From the NCBI GenBank assembly GCA_015680685.1, contig MNCI01022058.1, positions 380,316 to 444,315 of the forward strand: DNA of 64,000 nt, given 5' to 3'. Origin of the DNA: Gnetum montanum (lineage: Eukaryota > Streptophyta > Gnetopsida > Gnetales > Gnetaceae). The notes beneath the pieces were generated by a model that was not told the DNA's origin, did not search any database, and was given only the letters and a program-made list of their open reading frames with translations. How positions within the stretch are numbered: the first letter of the stretch is position 1; the number at the start of each line of letters is the position of its first letter. The position numbers and the translations under genes were made by a program. This document shows positions 1-9,681 of this stretch, piece by piece.

Positions 1-216
1 TGCAATGTCATCCTCAAGGGATGACAGATGTACCTTTATGCCCTTGATCTCAACCCCATAAGATTCAAGTTCACCTTGAACCAAATCCTGGCTCTGCTAC
101 AAATTGTTGATTTCCCTATGGTGCAAAATCACCTAGTCTGCAAGGGATTAAGCATTAGGAGCCGAGGCTCCAATCACTGCTTCCCAGATAGTGACGAGCT
201 CAGCAAGGTCCTCCAT
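1..216 (-). pseudogene. Gypsy gag N-terminal remnant
   Basis: Read on the minus strand, an ATG at 216-214 opens a frame beginning MEDLAELVTIWEAVIGASAP and continuing, with two or three stops, through a charged helical stretch (GELESYGVEIKGIKVHLSSL) to the window edge. It lies just inside a Met-tRNA-type primer binding site and an LTR, where gag starts in Ty3/Gypsy elements. The helical, coiled-coil-prone start is typical of plant chromovirus gag. Only the first ~70 codons are in the window, so the lineage is inferred from context and not from a diagnostic domain. Confidence 0.5.
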
Positions 217-229
217 CACGAACAACCTT

Positions 230-241
230 GCTCTGATACTA
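230..241 (-). other. Primer binding site, initiator-Met tRNA type
   Basis: The minus strand reads TAGTATCAGAGC, one mismatch from the canonical plant primer site TGGTATCAGAGC complementary to initiator-Met tRNA. It is separated by two bases from an LTR end (GGTGACA on the minus strand). This fixes the element as minus-strand, with its LTR to the right. Confidence 0.7.
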
Positions 242-431
242 ATTGTCACCGGGTGAATCGCAGCAGAAAATTTTTCACCAGGTGATAGCACTAAGTGCCC
301 GACTTAGCCAGCTACTCCCAACAATGCTCAACGATGCTCAAGAATAGGGGAAACATGCTTACAGGAAAAACTCTCAACCTTTACTTACAAAGGTATGATA
401 CAACAACATGTACAGGAGGTTCCCATCCAAT

Positions 432-1430
432 GTGAGCAACACCTCTTGTACTTAGGTGCAGGCATTCCTGGCCTTGCCAGTACACTCTTGTAACTGCTGC
501 TACATCCTGTAGCTTACAACAATCATTCCAGAGGTGCCCCAACACCTTTGATAGGTGTAGGCATTCTTGACCTTGCCAGTACGCTCCTGTAACGGGTGCT
601 ACATCTTGTAGCTTACAATAGTTGTTCCAGAGGTGCCCCTACACCTCTGATAGGCGCAGACATTCTTGACCATGCTAGTATGCTCTTGTAACTGGTGCTA
701 CATCTTGTAGCTTACAACAGTTGTTCTAGAGGTGCCCCTACACCTATGATAGGCAAGGGCATTCTCGGCCTTGACAATATACTCCTGTAACTGGCATGCT
801 ACATCTTGTAGCTCTAGAGGTGCTCCAACACCTTGTGTTTATGGGTGTGGGCATTCCCAACTTTGCTAGTTCACTCCTGTAACTGGCACACTACATCCCG
901 TAGCTCTAGAGGTGCTCCAACACCTCATGTTTATGGGCATGGGCATTCCCAGCCTTGCCAGTATGCTCTCGTAACTGGCGTGCTACATCTCGTAGCTTTA
1001 GAGGTGCTCCAACACCTTGTGTTTATGGGTGCGGGCATTCTCAGCCTTGCCAGTGTTCTCCTGCAATTGGCACTACAACCCTGTAGCTCTAGAGGTGCTC
1101 CAACACCTTATGTGTTTACAGGCACGGGCATTCCTGGCCTGGCTAGTACACTCTTGTGACTAGCGCTACATCCTATAGCTCTCTGCAATCGCTGTAGAGG
1201 TGCACCAACACCTCCTATGTTTATAGGCGCGGGCGCACCCAGCCTTGCCAGTATGCTCTCGTAGCTGGTGTTACATCCTGTGTAGCTCACACCGATTACT
1301 CCATGTGGCTCTCTCTTTGTGTAGCTCTAGAGGTGTCCCAACACCTCTTGGGTTTATAAGCGTGGGTAGACCTGGCTTGGCCAGTACACTTCTGTGACTG
1401 GCACTGCATATCCAACATGGAGTATGCACG
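432..1430. repeat. Tandem array, about ten units of 91-99 bp
   Basis: Each unit carries a core of the form AGAGGTGCYCCAACACCT, then GGCATTC, GCCTTGCCAGTA, CTCYTGTAACTGG and CTACATCYTGTAGCT. Successive GAGGTG cores start at about 531, 630, 729, 817, 909, 1001, 1092, 1197 and 1330. Spacing is therefore 99 bp for the left units, 88-92 bp for the middle ones, and 105 and 133 bp for the last two. The core contains an inverted repeat (AGGTG...CACCT). Short open frames through it on both strands are by-products of the repetition. Confidence 0.9.
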
Positions 1431-1470
1431 TAATCCATTCTTGCCAGTTCTATCTTCCATCTGCTTTGCC

Positions 1471-1625
1471 CCACTTGGTGATGATAGATGCACATGCGCT
1501 ACATCTGGACAAATTCAGCTGTAGTCCCCCTCGCATGTGTCCCACCTAGCGTCCCACTTGGTGGTAACAGATGTGCATGCGCTGCATCTAGAATGAATCC
1601 ATCTGTAGCCCCCTCGCATGCCTTT
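1471..1625. repeat. Two-copy tandem duplication, ~82 bp
   Basis: CCACTTGGTG at 1471 and again near 1553 begin two diverged copies sharing AGATGYRCATGCGCT, CATCTRGA, CTGTAG and CCCCTCGCATG. The duplication continues the repeat-rich character of the LTR but has a different sequence from the 91-99 bp array. Confidence 0.75.
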
Positions 1626-1808
1626 TACTTGGCTGCATCTGTTCTAGTAACTCCAGTTACCCAACGCACTTACTACACATGCCACCCAATTTGAGTTATT
1701 GAGTGCACGCACGCGCTCTGCATTCATCTGCAACCCCAAAAAATGTCTTTCCACACCCCAGGTGTGGACCAACCGTAGCTCGCGCCAACTTACACGTGAG
1801 CCTTGGCA

Positions 1809-2413
1809 TTAATAGCTCAAAGGGTCGTGATAGTAGGTGTCCAAGCGTTTGACAAGATGTAACATTGTAGACCGCTTCGTAGGGTCATTAGCCTTGCTAT
1901 TTTCAGTACATGACACAATGGATGTTGAATAATGATACCAGAAGTTAATATACTGGAATCCAAAACAACATCATCCTGAGACATTTTCAACATCTGCCTG
2001 AGGTGCGGAAATTTTGAATATGCACTTGTAAGTTTACCTAATCCAAAGATTACAACCTTGGGTTCAAATTCTGAATATAGCAAGGTGTGGCTAGCTTTCA
2101 TGTCCGTGTGATTGACATGGGGAATGAATCAATGATTAAGAGATGGAAGACCTATTCTTGATCCTCCTACAATCCTGAGCCATTTTGGCCAATCAAGAAC
2201 CTCAAAGGCATATACTTTGTTTCTCAGATAGATATCAAGAATTCCTTTCACCATATACTCACATATTAGCAATGTTTCCTTGGAATGTGAGTAGTAGCCA
2301 ATAATAATAGCTATGTTTTTATGTTGTACTTCTCCAAAATCTTTTACCTTTGCCAGAAATTCCTTGCGTCCTTATTCAACAGGTTGCCTCAACCATTTTA
2401 CTGTAGCTGTCTT
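1809..2413 (-). pseudogene. EMS1-like: EMS1-like LRR receptor kinase pseudogene, kinase-domain part
   Basis: The minus strand encodes a broken Ser/Thr kinase domain of the EMS1/EXS class, plasma-membrane receptors with an LRR ectodomain that act in plant anther cell specification. Visible in order: TATVKWLRQPVE with the ATP-binding Lys (~2413), EFLAKVKDFGEVQHKN, GYYSHSKETLLICEYMVKG, EVLDWPKWLRIV, IPHVNHTDMKASHTLL (catalytic loop, HRD changed to HTD), FEPKVVIFGLGKL (DFG Asp lost), and after a frameshift and a ~60-residue deletion KANDPTKRSTMLHLVK near the C-terminus, ending at TAA ~1809. There are also in-frame stops. Loss of the catalytic Asp and DFG Asp rules out a kinase. The N-terminal part continues at 7319-8880 across a Copia insertion. 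Homology is very likely; calling it EMS1-like instead of another LRR-X kinase rests on the overall pattern. Confidence 0.85.
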
Positions 2414-3014
2414 TGTTAAAAAAATTTATTCTAGGATCTTCCTGTTAATCGAAGGTAAGCAAAAGTAATAGGATTTCTATATTGCCTAAATATTTAAAGA
2501 TCTAGCTGTAGATAAAAGAAAATATAATTTTATTAATGGATAAGAAATAACTTTATAGAAATAAAATACTTTCATAAAGCAAAAACGAAAACATAACAAC
2601 TGCAAGAGAACACTAAAGTTGTTATGATTTTTTATGGATGATAAAAGAAAATAGTGCAATGAAATTTTAAAAGCTCTATATACAATTGAATAACCTTTAC
2701 AAATTGAACTATGCTTAGAGTGAGCTTTATTAAAGATCTTCTTGCCTATTCCTATTGTTGCAACTAAATTGAATCTTATTTGTATATGATTTGATTCACC
2801 TTGATGACATAGACAAATCACATTTTATAGGCTAGGCTAGGGATCCTAAAAATCTTGAATGGAGTGGCGCTAGTGCTTTCCTCCATTATGGAAGCATTAA
2901 TGCTCCATAACTAAAGTAGTGTTAAATTGTTGTAACCATAATGATGACTCTGCTATGAGATGACAAATCTTTAATTAACCAATACCTATGAAAAGTTGAC
3001 CATTTATTCTTACA
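2414..3014 (-). repeat. Copia 3' LTR (degenerate)
   Basis: The outer boundary at 2414 comes from the target duplication and the terminal TG/CA (TGTTAAA on the plus strand). The inner boundary at 3014 comes from the polypurine tract on its right and from the end sequence shared with 7264-7318. The body is AT-rich without recognisable coding content; minus-strand frames here are chance. Confidence 0.5.
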
Positions 3015-3029
3015 TTCTCCTATTTGGTC

Positions 3030-4030
3030 CACTTTATAGACATTGTATGTTTACAACTATATCATGGCCATGCTTTGCCTCTAGCTATAACTCTAATTCA
3101 AATAAATAGTCTCAATACATGAATTATGGTAGTCATATCCACAAATTTTAATATTTCCTTCCATGTATTACAATGCATGACACTCCTTAAGTGAACTTTC
3201 TATGAACTATTTGATGTTTAATAAATCAAATAATTCTGGGTCCTACTTTAGTTATTCTAATGGATATGGCATAAACTTTATGTGCACTTCAAATATGTCA
3301 TTTATTATCCAAAACTTCTTAAGTGGTGTATATATAAGAGTAAGAAGCAACCTATATATGGATTAAATAATTTTTATATAATCCACATGAATTGTATGTC
3401 ATTCCTAGTCATGGATCAAAATAATTAGCTTAGTATTGATATGCTGAATATCAACCTCATGCTTCTTTATTTCTATCTTTAACAAGAAGGTAGTTTATAT
3501 CGATATATTTGCTATAACTTCCACTTTCACCACTCTTACCATAAGATAAAATTGTAGCTAACTTACCATAATAATTCCTTATTGGCCTTACTATAGATCC
3601 AATGAATTTTAGACCAAAGATAACATTTTTTAACCATCATGCTTATGAAATAACTTTAAATTCTATCTTTAAGGAATTCCATGCGCATTGCTTTACAAGG
3701 ATCTTCATCCCCTTTCAAGATGGTAAGCTATCCTTCTTCTTAAACCTTTTGAGAAAGGAATAATCCTAAGTCACTGCTTGTAAGTATAAGGTCACTTATG
3801 TATAAGATCAAGAAAACAATATACTCCCACTATTCTTAAAGTTTCAAAATATTATGAAACTTTATATACCATTATTGGGAGACTTGTTTTATTTATCTAA
3901 CTTGCAAAGGCAAGTGACTATCTTGATAGAAATCCCTAAGAAAATATCATTTTTTCACATCTATTTGATGAAGCTCCAATTCAAAACCACAATTATTCTC
4001 GACAATAGTAGCCAAGCAAAGCTATAGTTG
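3030..4030 (-). pseudogene. Copia RT C-terminal and RNase H remnant
   Basis: The minus strand shows scattered Copia signatures: FELHQIDVK (~3990-3964), the RT segment before the catalytic core of Ty1/Copia; YGKSGESGSYSKYIDINYL and VKDRNKEHEVDIQHINTKL (~3560-3440), matching the Copia RNase H tail with its SKHIDIKYH-like motif; and FEVHIKFM (~3285), near the usual pol end. Frameshifts and stops separate the pieces, so nothing functional remains. Order and strand agree with the LTR and polypurine tract at 3014-3030. Confidence 0.6.
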
Positions 4031-4104
4031 TTGCTCAAAAAATGAGTAGAACCCAAGAGCATCCTAGTGCATGTAGTGGCAATAGCAACCTCTATTTTTG
4101 CTGC

Positions 4105-5446
4105 TCTTGTGGATTTTTTTTTGGTTGAAGGAAACCAATCCCCATCTAGGTTCTAGAGATAAGTCTTATAGTGCCTATGATTTGGTGGAGTAGATGTTGT
4201 ATCTCTATGTTAGGGTTGTCAAGGCTAGGGATTTGCTTGCAGCTAAGGACCCTGGTACTAGTTGCAATGCCTATAGTGAAGTCAAGCTTGGAAACTACAA
4301 GGGCACCACCAAGATTGTTGAGAAGCAGAATGATCTTGAGTGGAACTAGGTGTTTGCATGTTCCAAGGAGAGATTGCACGCTTCTTTGTTAGAGGTTTTT
4401 GTCAAGGACAAGGTAGCTTAGAAGGATGATTTTGTGGGGACTGTCATGTTTGATTTGGCTAAGGTACCCATTAGAGTTCCCCTTGATAGTCCTCTAGCTC
4501 CCCAATGGTACAAGCTTGAGGACAACAAGAGAGAGACAAAGGTCAAAAGAGAGCTCATGATGTCTTTTTGAATGGGTACTTAGGTTGATGATTGACATTT
4601 TAATGTTGCTGTCGTGAATGGTAAAGGGATCACCAACATAAAGCCATGTTGTACTTGTCCCCAAAACTATGGTGTGTTAGGTTGAATGTGATTGAGGCCC
4701 AGGGCCTTGCCGTTGTAGCAGATAAGGCTAGAAGTGGGTTTCTTCTAGAGCTCAGTGTCAAGTTGTAGTTGGGTAGCCAGTTTCTCAGGACAAGTCTTGA
4801 TTAGGGCAGGAGTAGCTCCAACTCTATGTGGAATGAGGATTTGTTGTTTGTTGCTGCTAATTGTGGAAAATGGGGTTGGACCTAATAAGGATGAGGTTCT
4901 TGGCAAGGTCACTATTGCTCTTTCTTTGCTTGAGAGAAGGTTTGATCAGAAGCCTGTGAATTCAAAGTGCTTCTCTCTAGACAAACCTAATGTAAATGAT
5001 GGAGATAAGAAGAAGGAGAAAGATGTAGGTGGTAAGGCTCTTAGCAGGATCCATCTTAGGGCCTATCTTGATGGTGGTTACCATGTTCTTGATGAGTCCA
5101 ACCTATATAGTAGTGAACTCAAACCCATTGCTAAGTAGCTATGGTAGCCTTCAATTGGAATCTTGGAAGTTGGCATTTTGAGTGCCCATAACCTACTACT
5201 CATGAAAACTAAGGATGGTTTGAGAGCCATTGATGCATATTGTGTTGCTAAGTATGGCCAGAAGTGAGTCAAGGCCAGGACTATCATTGAGAGCTTCAAT
5301 CCCAAGTGGAATGAGCAATACACCTGGGAGGTCTATGATCCCTACTCTGTGATCATAGTGGGTTTTTTTTTGACAATCTACAACTAAAGGGAAAAAGTCA
5401 AACAAGCCTAACAATCCCAATTCCCCAAAGGACATCAAGATTGGGA
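4105..5446 (+). pseudogene. MCTP-like: MCTP (multiple C2 domain) protein pseudogene fragment
   Basis: Plus-strand remnant of a plant MCTP/FTIP-type protein: ER-plasma-membrane tether proteins at plasmodesmata with several Ca2+/lipid-binding C2 domains and a C-terminal membrane region. In order: WLKETNPHLGSRDKSYSAYD near the family's N-terminus (~4122); first C2, with YLYVRVVKARDL, EVKLGNYKGTT, KDDFVG and PLAPQWYKLED; second C2 after a frameshift near 4665, with LNVIEAQGLAVV, MWNEDLLFVAA and, after another shift near 4865, GPNKDEVLGKV; then RIHLRAYLDGGYHVLDESN and the start of the third C2, with GILEVGILSAHN, DAYCVAKYGQK, FNPKWNEQYTWEVYDP and DIKIGK after a slip in a T run (~5365). It stops there; later C2 domains and the membrane anchor are missing. 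Several stops are TAG where the family has CAG (Gln). It lies antisense within Copia RT. MCTP genes are often intronless, so lack of introns does not prove retroposition. Confidence 0.85.
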
Positions 5447-5447
5447 A

Positions 5448-5830
5448 AATGAGTCACCAAAGCCATGATTATTCTAAACAAAATCCTCTATAATACTTTA
5501 GAGAAGGTTTCATGGTAATCAATGCCCTTCTCTAGCTCATTTGACATTTCCAAAAGATTCCTTTTGGTCTTATAGACCCATTGTTGGGTAATTCAAAAGG
5601 ATTCTTAGCTTTGATATATATATATATATATTTGAGCTATAAGACTTTGATTTCTTTATGGCATCATACCAAAGTGTGAAATTTCCTCCACTCATGGCTT
5701 ATGAAAATGAAAGGGATCATCCTTGGGAGATTACCAATTTCTCTTTATCTTTTAGAGATTCATTAGATTCCTTTATTTCCTCAACTATAACCTTCAAGGA
5801 AATTCTCTCCCACTAAATTTTAAGATCCTT
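5448..5830 (-). pseudogene. Copia integrase-end/RT N-terminal remnant
   Basis: Minus-strand matches to the entry of Ty1/Copia reverse transcriptase: EEIKESNESLKDKEKLVISQ (~5795-5735), then AMSGGNFTLWYDAIK (~5690), a weak W..EELPN-like segment, EGIDYHETFSKVL (~5535-5495) and FRIIMALVTHF (~5480-5448). These are consecutive landmarks of Copia RT just before the FELHQ-x-DVK motif found at ~3985, on the other side of the MCTP fragment. Stops and a TA microsatellite (5615-5632) interrupt it. Confidence 0.6.
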
Positions 5831-6840
5831 AAAAATTTAACTTTTCCATGTAAAATCAAACCTTCCCATGGGTAGAGGTTGCATCACACATGAATTTACA
5901 TGTTAAATTCATTAATAAGACTAGTAAATCTAAAATAAATAATCCATACCTATGGGCATAGGAACATTTAATTTAGATTTACTATCTTATACCAATTAGG
6001 CCATAAGGATAACTACCTCCCTATGGGGCCAAGTAATTAGCTTATGAACTAAATGCAATTCTTTAAATGACACCATTATCTTAAAAACATTGTTATGACT
6101 TAAGGTGCTGTGGCTACCCTAAAGCCATATTGAACTCTTTCTTAATATGGCATCAAGAATATCATGAATAATCTTTACAATTCATAAATTTATCCAGTAA
6201 TCTCAATAACAATTCATCATATATGGATGATAACATATAAAAATATTCATGCCTTATGCTACTAGCATGGAATGCATAAGAATGTAATCTTCATGTAAGA
6301 ATATCCTCAAGTTACATTTTGGTAAAACCTTATTTATCATGCAACTATAGCATCAGCAAACTGATGTACAAAAATATTCACACTTTATATTCAATAAAAA
6401 AATGCTTTATGAGTGATAAATTCATGCATTAATCCTTTTTAGCTATTATTCCAGAGAATGAATATGACTTAAGATGCTGTGGCTACCCTTAAGTCACACC
6501 ACATATTTCCAAATCAAATAATATCAACTAACTTTTGTTCATCAACTCTCAAATGTTAATTCTCGTTAATACTTTTTTGACTTGTATACAACCATAGAGG
6601 TGGATAGAATTCCATCGTAAATTAAAGTCTGGTAGCTTGTAGGCCCCGAGTAGCTATTAAAATTAGTATATATTTATCATAAAACCAATAGAGCACGAAT
6701 CTGTATTCTGTATTGCAACACATGTTGATGGCCAAACATTGCATAATGCCATTGACAACATGCCATAAAAATAGTTATATTACAGTGTCTCAAAAATGAG
6801 CAATCATATAGGCTATTAAGCATTTGAAATCTTTAACAAA
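5831..6840. other. Unresolved Copia interior
   Basis: No open frame or protein motif is recognisable, although gag, protease and integrase should lie here; the segment is far too short for them, so an internal deletion is likely. It contains a repeated 26 bp motif beginning ATGACTTAAG and ending GGCTACCCT, at 6095-6120 and 6464-6489, and a second short repeat (AAAAATATTCA at ~6239 and ~6371). Confidence 0.4.
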
Positions 6841-7318
6841 TGTTAAATTTACAGAACAACTAACAGAGCCATGGTTTGGAAAAGCCATGTTTGCACCAAA
6901 AGGAAACTCTCCCACAAACAGATGAATAAGAGAGCACTAACAGAATTTCAAATATGATGACATCAAAACCAAAAGCTCCATTATTAGTTTTATGTGGCCA
7001 AAAAATATTGAACAACCACAACGTTTTTTATATCAAGATGGGCAAAAAGTATTTTCAAGGAAAAATTAAGAAAACATGGGAAGAAAAGTAAGACCATTTT
7101 GCTAACTTCCTGCACAAAGTCCTGTGCCCACCCGGATTATGCTATTGAAATAGCCTTTCCACTTTTCATTAGGACGATGATCAATGGCATCATCTGATTA
7201 TGCTCTTGAAATAGCCTTCCCACTTTTCATTAGGAAAACCATCAATGGCATCGTCTGTTGAATGGTTACCATATTTAATGAACTAATACCTATGAGAAGT
7301 GGGCCATTTATTCTTACA
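6841..7318 (-). repeat. Copia 5' LTR remnant
   Basis: The outer end at 7318 is set by the target duplication and the LTR terminus shared with 3014. The inner end is uncertain; 6841 is chosen only because TGTTAAAT resembles the other LTR's end. Inside is a 60 bp tandem duplication (7138-7197 and 7199-7258) built on TGAAATAGCCTTYCCACTTT. Confidence 0.35.
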
Positions 7319-8880
7319 ATCTTGCCATTTGACAAATTGCGGTCTGTAGATGGTGCCAAACCCTTCATCTCTAATTATGTTTGTCTTGCAGAAATTGTTG
7401 GTCGCAATATAAGGCATCAAGATTGAATTTTTACTTCAGCTTACTGAGACTCTCTTGGAGCTCTCGATCCAGAATTCCTTTTACAGTATTATTTTATACA
7501 TAACTAAAATTTGTTAATTTACCCACTGGGATTGATGTCCTGCACCAAGACTGGTATCACTAAGCGGACCACCTCAACACTGACTACAGCAAAACCCAAA
7601 CCATTCTAGAGATGAATGTTTTGTATGATTCTGCTATTAACATCTTATTTTTGTTGTCAAACCACAAAAGCCTTATCTCCCAAGAAAGCCCCTGTATGAA
7701 AATTTTCACAAACACCGGCTTTAGGAATTGGACCTTCCTGGAAATTGTTAGCAGGGTTGATGAATATTCAACTTCGTAGATTACATAACGCAATAGGCAC
7801 TTTCCCGCTAAGCCTGTTATCAGAAGCACCAGGTATTCTAATTTTGACTGTTATCACAAGCACCAGGTATTCTATTCTTATAAGATGTCCAACCTCTGAG
7901 CGTATGGCACCCTCAAAACTATTGTAATGCATGACCGAATAATTGAGATATGATAGATTGCTAATCATCCTAGCAACCTCACGTAGGAAAGAACTGAAAA
8001 TCAAATCCAAGGTCTGCACCCCCATAAGCTGCTGTTCCAGAATAGCCTATCAATCTTTCCGGATAGATTGTTCTGCTGCACATACAGACTAACAATACTG
8101 ATCATGCTGGCCAATGACGAAGGCACATGACCCGTTAGCTAGCAGCAAGATTTTTATTTTTGAAAAATTGCCAAGAGATGCAAGGATCTCGGCAACTAGT
8201 CTGTTTCCTCTAAGGTTCAAAGTTAACCAAACTTGCAATGGTTCCGAAAGCACTGGGAATTTCACCTGTCAAGAGACTAGGCAAAATTTAGCTCTTGCAG
8301 TGTTGAAACATTTGCAACACCCGGAGGACTACTTTGACCTATTAGATCTTATTTGAAAAATCCACGGTGTTAAGTTGACCAATCAATAGTAATATTGATG
8401 CAGATACTTTCTCCGAGAGGATATTGTTGCTAAGCACAAGATCCACAAGAGCACTGCAGGGTCACCGATTTCTTCTGGGATGTTCTGGGACAGTTTGTTC
8501 CAAAATAAGTCAGGTACGCCATGAAGCTGTACAGAATTTGAATATGGATAGGTAGTTTATTGGAAGCATGAGTACATCCCAGATGGAATGGATTCTGAAA
8601 GCTCATTGTGGGAAGGACTAAACAACTGCAACTGAGAAAGGTTTCTATTGCTTCCAGAAATAGACCCACCGATATAATTTTTACCCAAATCAAGATGAGT
8701 TAGGATAACACATCCACAAATTTCTGGATGAGGAATTTCACCCACAAGATTATTTCCATTCAGGGACAACACAGATTAGTGAACTTACCAATGTTATTGG
8801 GACTGCTAACTGTGACATCGTGTTCTTAAGTCTTAATGTAGAACCCTTGATTTTCGTCGGATTCCTCTGGGAAGAACACT
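7319..8880 (-). pseudogene. EMS1-like: EMS1-like receptor kinase pseudogene, LRR and kinase N-lobe part
   Basis: Minus-strand continuation of the pseudogene at 1809-2413. From 8850 downward, several frames show leucine-rich repeats: NIGKFTNL, LNGNNLVGEIP, LTHLDLGKNYIGGSI, PDLFWNKLSQNIPEEIG, GQLNTVDFSN, VQQNNLSGKI, NLSYLNYSVMHYNSFEGAI and RLSGKVPIALCNLRS. These are followed by the segment that closes this family's LRR domain (GPIPKAGVCENFHTGAF, ~7735). The membrane segment is barely legible. At ~7405-7345 comes ATNNFCKTNIIRDEGFGTIY, the kinase entry with a damaged glycine loop (GDGGFG to RDEGFG). About half the expected ectodomain is present; the N-terminal LRRs and signal peptide are absent above 8880. 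Frameshifts and stops are frequent. Confidence 0.85.
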
Positions 8881-9527
8881 CCGTGTTACGATATATTTGA
8901 ATAACTGAGACTCCCGAAAAAGTTGTATAATTTTACTAAAAGTATTGCAGAAGTGTTAGTTTATTAAAAATATAATTTAATTTAATTCTTAACCTGGAGA
9001 GTAAAATAAAACTAAATTTTTTTTAGTCGGTTTCAACTAATAGTTGGAACTACAGGTTTTCTAATCCAACTGGTATCTTAAGATTATGATTAGGATGATA
9101 AGTACTTGTCTTACCTTTGGTTCTTCTATAAATAAAACCTTAACCGAGTTGTTCATGTTATATGCTACAATTAAGATTTCGAAGAGAAGAGAGCATAGTG
9201 TAGTTTTAAGGGGAAGAAAAGATCATTGGGTGATTTGTAAGTTCAAAGATGAAATTCTTTGAGAAGTGAAAGATTACTTCATCCAACCGGTAGGAAGCAA
9301 TAGGTAAGATAATATTTAAATTTATCCCCCGTTCTAACCTCTAGGTATGAAATTAATACTCAAATTCATTTGAAGTAGCTTAAGTTAATTGTCTTTGTGT
9401 ACCTATGTCAATGTCTTTTGGATGGATGATTAAAGTATTGCTTATTACCTTGGAGCTAGTAATGCCTCAATTTGTGGGAAAGAGTTTTTAAGCTATGTTA
9501 ATACTTATTCATAATAACAAAAATGAC
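8881..9527. other. AT-rich spacer
   Basis: No coding signature. A TATAAATAAA at ~9128 followed by a purine-rich GAAGAGAAGAGAGC looks like the leader of a lost LTR or gene promoter, but nothing downstream supports either. Confidence 0.4.
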
Positions 9528-9640
9528 AATGAGATTAGCCTAGTGGTATGAGTCTTGGCCAGGTAACCTCAAGCCAGATATTCGATTCTACTAAGTAGCA
9601 AGAAGTTATAAAATTTTATAAGGATGGAGTTCAAGTTATT
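9528..9640 (+). repeat. tRNA-derived SINE copy
   Basis: The start holds an RNA polymerase III A-box match, TAGCCTAGTGG (~9536), followed ~40 bp later by a weak B box (TATTCGATTCT). The tail after the B box (CTACTAAGTAGC, GTTATAAAATTTTATAAGG) is also found, diverged, at 24113-24165, and its GTTATAAA part in the minus-strand copies at 23540-23640 and 24150-24285. The shared head-plus-tail layout indicates a SINE and not a tRNA gene. Confidence 0.5.
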
Positions 9641-9681
9641 GTTTTCATTTTTCTTAGTACATTTATGCTACAAATGGTAGG

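Larger units (their letters stand above)
244..1800 (-). repeat. LTR of the left-edge Gypsy element (outer boundary unresolved)
   Basis: The LTR's 3' end is fixed at 244 by the adjacent primer site. Its 5' end must lie before the receptor-kinase pseudogene that ends near 1809, but I could not pick one TG/CA boundary or a target duplication. Most of it is a tandem array (432-1430) followed by an ~82 bp tandem duplication (1471-1625) and ~170 bp with no recognisable structure. The second LTR of the pair is outside the window. Confidence 0.5.
2414..7318 (-). mobile_element. Degenerate Ty1/Copia element inserted in the EMS1-like pseudogene
   Basis: The element runs 7318 to 2414 on the minus strand. 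The flanks are GTCTT (2409-2413) and ATCTT (7319-7323), a 5 bp target duplication with one mismatch. Removing the element and one flank joins the kinase frame as ...SNGK|TATVKW..., as expected in a kinase N-lobe. The two ends at 2959-3014 and 7264-7318 share about 55 bp at ~80% identity, ending TTCTTACA (LTR start TGTAAGAATAAATGG in element sense). A purine-rich tract (CCAAATAGGAGAA) abuts the inner copy, as a Copia polypurine tract should. RT and RNase H remnants lie between. Outside their shared ends the LTRs no longer match by eye. Confidence 0.65.

Noticed and set aside
432-1430. CRISPR-like regular repeats
   Set aside because: The whole unit repeats, not a short repeat with unique spacers, and the setting is a plant LTR.
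833-1495. Overlapping open frames on both strands (74-108 codons)
   Set aside because: They run through the 91-99 bp tandem array; repeated units without stops create them.
2414-2480. Minus-strand text resembling the juxtamembrane segment before the EMS1 kinase (LLLLLTFD)
   Set aside because: The target-duplication boundary puts it inside the Copia LTR, and the true kinase entry (ATNNF) is at ~7400; taken as chance.
5615-5632. TATATATA run as a promoter
   Set aside because: A simple TA microsatellite inside Copia RT with no downstream gene.
9536-9600. Possible functional tRNA gene
   Set aside because: A and B boxes are present but no cloverleaf or acceptor stem forms; diverged copies elsewhere indicate a SINE.
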